From assembly GCA_050942825.1 (NCBI GenBank), contig JBMNOA010000010.1, positions 1-45,486 on the forward strand: a stretch of DNA of 45,486 nucleotides. The letters are read 5' to 3'. This document shows, piece by piece, positions 42,408-45,486 of the stretch. A program made the translations under genes and the position numbers. This DNA comes from CAYRML01 sp050942825 (lineage in GTDB: Bacteria; Bacillota; Dehalobacteriia; UBA4068). The stretch's first letter is position 1, and every line of letters begins with the position of its first letter. The notes beneath the pieces are model-generated. The model was not told the origin of the DNA, searched no databases, and worked only from the letters and a program-made list of their open reading frames with translations.

Positions 42408-42988
42408 CCTTCCTGCACCTCCTCCAGGGATTTATTTAAAGTTGCCATGTTCCCCTCGATAACCTGGGGCTTGGAAGCAAATTTATGTTTAAAAGAATCT
42501 TCAATATCCGCCAAAAAACGCTCAATATCCAAAGCACCGCTCACCTTAATAACGGCAGCTAGTAATGGAGTATTAGGGAAATTTCTGCCCAAAAACTGTT
42601 CAGAAATGCGGCGGCCATCTATAGTACATACTTTTCCGTTCCAGCCTCGCAGTTTAGGGCGCACCTCTTGAGGGGAACTAGGAGTGTTAATAATTATTGC
42701 ACCGCCCTCTTGCAGCCCTTCAGCAACATCCACACTATCCAGCAGAGTTTCATCCAAAACGACCACATAGTTTGGATAATAAATATTTGAATGGATAGTA
42801 CAGCGTTTTTCGCTGATGCGATTATAAGCTGTAATAGGGGCACCCATACGTTCCGGTCCATATTCCGGGAATCCCTGCACAAATTTCCCTTCCAGACCAG
42901 CTACTTCTGCCAGCAGCATACAAGCCATTTTAGCTCCTTGCCCGCCTCGGCCGTGCCAGCGAATCTCTACCATATCGTTGGTCACCAT
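42404..42988 (-). CDS. 2-oxoacid:ferredoxin oxidoreductase, gamma subunit
   Basis: A 194-residue gamma chain with the hallmark VEIRWHGRGGQGAKMACMLLAEVAG at the N-terminus and GPERMGAPITAYNRISEK. It is the first gene of the operon. The open frame extends 41 codons further upstream, but that part lies across the T-box terminator; the real start is the ATG at 42988, preceded by GGGAGG and starting right at the conserved domain. Confidence 0.92.
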   Translation of the reverse strand: MVTNDMVEIRWHGRGGQGAKMACMLLAEVAGLEGKFVQGFPEYGPERMGAPITAYNRISEKRCTIHSNIYYPNYVVVLDETLLDSVDVAEGLQEGGAIIINTPSSPQEVRPKLRGWNGKVCTIDGRRISEQFLGRNFPNTPLLAAVIKVSGALDIERFLADIEDSFKHKFASKPQVIEGNMATLNKSLEEVQEG

Positions 42989-43015
42989 TACTTTTCCTCC
43001 CATCATTTGACTAAT

Positions 43016-43052
43016 ATAAAAAAGCTCCCGTTCCGCAAAGGGACGAAAGCTT
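43016..43052 (-). terminator. Regulated terminator of the oxidoreductase T-box
   Basis: AAGCTTTCGTCCC and GGAACGGGAGCTT (minus strand) form a 13-bp stem with one mismatch and two G-T pairs, loop TTTGC, followed by T6. It lies right after the antiterminator core. Confidence 0.85.
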
Positions 43053-43265
43053 ATAAGCCATTCGTTATACCACCCATAAATAAGCGTACCATCATATGCT
43101 TTCCCTATCACGGGGGATACCGTCGGAGCCTACTTAAATATGATTATCGTTCGGTCCGCAGCTCGGGAGTGATTTTCTGATTCAGTCTACTTGTACCGGC
43201 TTGCACCTTTCCCCGGCTCTCTGAAACGTTTGGCTGAAACATACTCTCTCCGTCAAGGCCTTTGA
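43053..43265 (-). promoter_or_regulatory. T-box leader with isoleucine-type specifier
   Basis: On the minus strand: GAGAGAGTATG, then AGAGAGCCGGGGAAAGGTGC, a specifier loop ATC-ACTCCCGAGC, the stem II/III region GTAGGCTCCGACGG...CCCCCGT, and the antiterminator core GGGTGGTATAACG (43063-43075). With the same spacing to GAG as in the serine T-box of this window the specifier is ATC (43171-43173), an isoleucine codon. Uncharged tRNA-Ile would promote read-through into the oxidoreductase genes. The antiterminator core deviates from the usual GGGTGGTACCGCG. Confidence 0.88.
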
Positions 43266-43297
43266 ATGATATTATGATATTTTTATATACTTTATTA

Positions 43298-43326
43298 AAT
43301 ATAACTACTTATTATCTTTTTGTCAA
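43298..43326 (-). promoter_or_regulatory. Promoter of the oxidoreductase operon
   Basis: TTGACA (43321-43326) and TATATT (43298-43303) on the minus strand, 17 bases apart, about 30 bases before the T-box. Confidence 0.8.
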
Positions 43327-43391
43327 TATTTTATTTTGTTTTACAAAATATTACCTCTTTTATGTTAAAAAATGCTCTCTAGTTGAAAAAG

Positions 43392-43414
43392 GCGCTTAGT
43401 TTTCAACTAAGCGC
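43392..43414 (-). terminator. Terminator of the SLH gene
   Basis: A perfect 10-bp stem, GCGCTTAGTT/AACTAAGCGC, followed on the minus strand by CTTTTTC. It lies about 110 bases after the stop codon. Confidence 0.85.
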
Positions 43415-43526
43415 TTAAAATAAACTCTATTGCAAGACAGTATATTATACTAAATAATTAGAGAGATTAATATACTTTTGATTTATATACCTTTGACTTT
43501 ATATTCTTTTTGTATTTATTGTATCA

Positions 43527-44824
43527 TTATTTTAGTGAGGTCCAAGTTTCAGTCGTCCCAATTTTATTATAATTATGCCCATTCGAGGCCTCCATGATCA
43601 AATAATAGGCCCAATATGTGGGTATTAGATCAGTATATTTTTTTATCATCGAGGTATGAGTATTAATATAAGCTTGATCCGGATATCTTTCTAATACACG
43701 GTTAACAATGGCAATTACTTCTGCTCTTTGGATAGGATCATTTGGACGAAATGTTCCATCTGGATATCCGGTCAACCAGCCTCTAGCAACAGCATAATTG
43801 ATTTCATCATAGTAAGGATGATTGCTTGGAACATCAATGAATGAGTTAGGTGCTCCGCTAGTTAAGTTTTCGAAACCACAAGCCAAGTCCGCAAACTCAG
43901 CTCGAGTTATTGGATCATTAGGACGGAAATATGGAGGTAAGGTAGATAATACACCTTTTTGCTGCATGTAACCGATTTGATTAGAAAACCAGTGCCCTGT
44001 AGGAACATCCACATATGTAGTCGTATACGTCATTGATTCGTTCATCTTGTTTGTTAAAAGGCGTGAAAACATTACAACTGCCTCTGACCGCAACATATTT
44101 CGTGTAGGACCGAAAGTTCCATCCGGATACCCTTGCATATAGGCAAAATGGTCAAGTCTATTTAAAACAGGTTTCGTTGTCCAAACACCATAAAGTTTTA
44201 AATTTTTCGCCGGCATTTTAAAGGATTCACCGGGATAATATTCTACACCTCCACTTGGGGTAAGACTCCATCCGGCAAATTCATAGACAACTCCATCTAT
44301 GGTTTTAGTTCCATCACTATTAGCATAAGTGCTAGCAGGTCTGGCGGAGACTGTAGCACCAACTAAATAAGATTCTTCGTGGACGGTAGATACTATCATT
44401 GAACCAGTAGGATAATTAGTATAATATTGCAATGTGTAGGTCATGGGAATTTCCAACTGCATTGGTTTCCATATTGCATAGAGATTTAGGTTTGTATCCG
44501 ATCCAGAAAAAGTAAAGGAATCCCCAGGAGCATATTCTACGTATCATCATCTGGAGTAGTACTCCAGCCTTGAAAGATATATGTCATCATTGGATGTTTA
44601 AAATTACATTCTCCAGGATCGGTGCCAACATCTTTTACTGTAAAATTAAGAACATTATATTTAGCATCTTCAATATTTGGTACAGCAGGAGTATAGTTGC
44701 AATGGTAAGTAATTTTGTAAAGCACAAATTCTTGGTTAGCACTAGCGGTACTTGCAAAGCACAAAAGAATTGAAATTATGATAAAGAATCCTAGTAATTT
44801 AACTGCCTTAGATTTGATACTCAT
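43527..44824 (-). pseudogene. Secreted InlB-repeat/SLH-domain protein, split by a one-base frameshift
   Basis: Two open frames (44824-44537 and 43527-44540) make one protein of about 431 residues if one base is restored near 44541. The first has a signal peptide (LLGFFIIISILLCFASTASA) and starts an InlB-type repeat (YKITYHCNYTP...FQGWSTTPDDD). The second continues it in another frame (VEYAPGDSFTF...NLYAIWKP), adds a second repeat ending VEYYPGESFKMPAKNLKLYGVW, then three SLH domains (GYPDGTFGPTRNMLRSEA; DVPTGHWFSNQIGYM; DVPSNHPYYDEINYAVARGW). The product would attach non-covalently to cell-wall polymer. It may be a recent mutation or a sequencing error, because both halves are otherwise intact. 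Confidence 0.85.
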
Positions 44825-45389
44825 TTAAATTCCCTCCTTAATAATTTTTTCAAGGACCTTTAATTATTTATATAACAAAAACATATCGATCCATGAAATA
44901 ATAAAAAAGTTTTGTATGTACAATTCCATATATATAAATTTCCATATTCAAATATGAAATAGATTTATTAAAGAAAAAATAAAAGCCTACTTTTCTAATC
45001 GGTACTAATTAGAAAAAACAGCCTAAACCTATAAAAATCAGTGACAGCCTATAGAGATATCTTAAATATAATGTTCAATATTTTCCATTTTTTTTCAAAT
45101 GCTTTTTTACTATTCAATTGAGGCCTCTAAACCTAAGGCAAGACCCATTAGAACTCTAGTCCGAATTAGAATTTACGGCTTTAGCAAGCGTCCCGAGCAT
45201 TCCGCATTAATTAATAATTTATCTATTATTATCGCCGGTAATCTCTGCCTGTATAAGCATGTATTTCCGGCGATATCTTATTATCTGTTTTCTTATCTAA
45301 ATAAACAGCAAACAAAGTTCAGCTTGTGGGTTTATCTTATTAGATGAATATATAAGAAGTTTTTATCAACTCTTTTTTCTCATTTAAAG
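44825..45389. other. AT-rich intergenic region before an IS edge
   Basis: About 565 bases with no supported gene; the frame at 45099-45347 lacks a ribosome site and recognisable domains. It contains the 9-bp inverted repeat listed separately. The SLH gene promoter should lie near its left side. Confidence 0.5.
45230..45275. repeat. Isolated inverted repeat
   Basis: TATCGCCGG (45230-45238) and CCGGCGATA (45267-45275) form a perfect 9-bp stem around a 28-base loop. There is no T-run, so it is not a standard terminator. Confidence 0.5.
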
Positions 45390-45486
45390 TGTACTACTTT
45401 TTCGGGGTACAAGTCAGTTATACTACTATTCAACTGAAAAGTCTCGCTGTTGATTTTTTAGCCAACCCGGTGCATCATATCCGATG
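45390..45486 (-). mobile_element. Probable end of an IS3-type insertion sequence (partial)
   Basis: A TG-starting end, TGTACTACTTTTTCGGGGTA (45390-45409), resembles IS3-family terminal inverted repeats (TGTAC...CCCCAAAAAGT class read in reverse). It sits 37 bases after a short frame that looks like a transposase C-terminus. The element continues beyond the right edge, so the other end and target duplication cannot be checked. Confidence 0.45.
45426..45485 (-). CDS. Possible transposase C-terminal fragment (partial)
   Basis: Nineteen codons run in from the right edge and end in TAG: IGYDAPGWLKNQQRDFSVE. The GYxxP pattern near the end is like the C-terminus of IS3-family integrase-core transposases (LGYxTPxxF). 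This is a weak match on few residues and depends on sequence outside the window. Confidence 0.35.
   Translation of the reverse strand: MGYDAPGWLKNQQRDFSVE

Noticed and set aside
45099..45347. 82-codon plus-strand open frame
   Set aside because: No ribosome site, no recognisable domain, AT-rich composition and overlap with an inverted repeat; treated as chance.
1..45486. CRISPR array or phage-type gene block
   Set aside because: No regularly spaced direct repeats and no integrase, capsid or terminase-like genes were seen.

Overview
The window looks like chromosome from an anaerobic, low-to-moderate G+C Bacillota (Firmicutes) of the Clostridia/Negativicutes kind. The reasons are: two T-box leaders, a SCIFF-type ranthipeptide pair, a four-subunit ferredoxin-dependent 2-oxoacid oxidoreductase, a secreted protein with S-layer homology (SLH) domains, an AmmeMemoRadiSam pair, Rrf2/IscR with nifS/nifU-type genes, strong GGAGG ribosome sites with frequent TTG/GTG starts, and sigma-A-type promoters with 17-base spacers. 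I cannot name a genus from the sequence alone. No tRNA, rRNA or CRISPR array was seen.

Layout. (1) 1-2981, minus: a CBS-domain protein, then the AmmeMemoRadiSam radical SAM enzyme and a MEMO-AMMECR1 fusion. (2) 3213-9292, plus: a polyamine operon behind a ~440-base structured leader ending in a terminator-like hairpin. It encodes arginine-type decarboxylase, spermidine synthase, agmatinase family, carboxy(nor)spermidine dehydrogenase and its decarboxylase. (3) 9460-12800, minus: nadA, nifU-like and nifS-like genes and an IscR-like regulator with a palindrome at its own promoter. (4) 12853-14235, minus: a second Orn/Lys/Arg decarboxylase. (5) 14387-16063, plus: SCIFF precursor (47 aa), attenuator hairpin and radical SAM maturase. 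(6) 16185-26986, minus: an eleven-gene type IV pilus operon (major pilin, pilD, pilC, pilM, pilN, pilO, three minor pilin-like genes, pilB, pilT) behind a strong promoter and a class-I cyclic-di-GMP riboswitch. (7) 27039-28501, minus: a PurF paralogue without the catalytic cysteine. (8) 28752-32742, minus: serC-serA-DUF1015 operon under a serine-type T-box. (9) 32954-35231, minus: a secreted beta-propeller protein. (10) 35605-37339, plus: a radical SAM/SPASM enzyme of heme-pathway (Ahb/NirJ) type. (11) 37403-38836, minus: an amino acid permease. (12) 38953-43326, minus: a gamma-delta-alpha-beta 2-oxoacid:ferredoxin oxidoreductase operon plus a degenerate CbiET-like protein, under a T-box whose specifier reads ATC (Ile). 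(13) 43392-44824, minus: a signal peptide/InlB-repeat/SLH gene broken by a one-base frameshift. (14) 45390-45486: probable edge of an IS3-type element.

How the parts work together. Regulation is mostly by RNA: two T-boxes tie serine synthesis and 2-oxoacid oxidation to tRNA charging, a c-di-GMP aptamer controls the pilus, a hairpin separates precursor from maturase in the SCIFF locus, and an unidentified structured leader precedes the polyamine genes. The Ile-type T-box suggests that the oxidoreductase acts on branched-chain 2-oxoacids rather than (only) pyruvate. The points I find least explained are the polyamine leader, the bactofilin-like repeat in a pilus-operon prepilin, the degenerate CbiET-like protein in the oxidoreductase operon, the PurF paralogue without glutaminase residues, and the DUF1015 protein in the serine operon.
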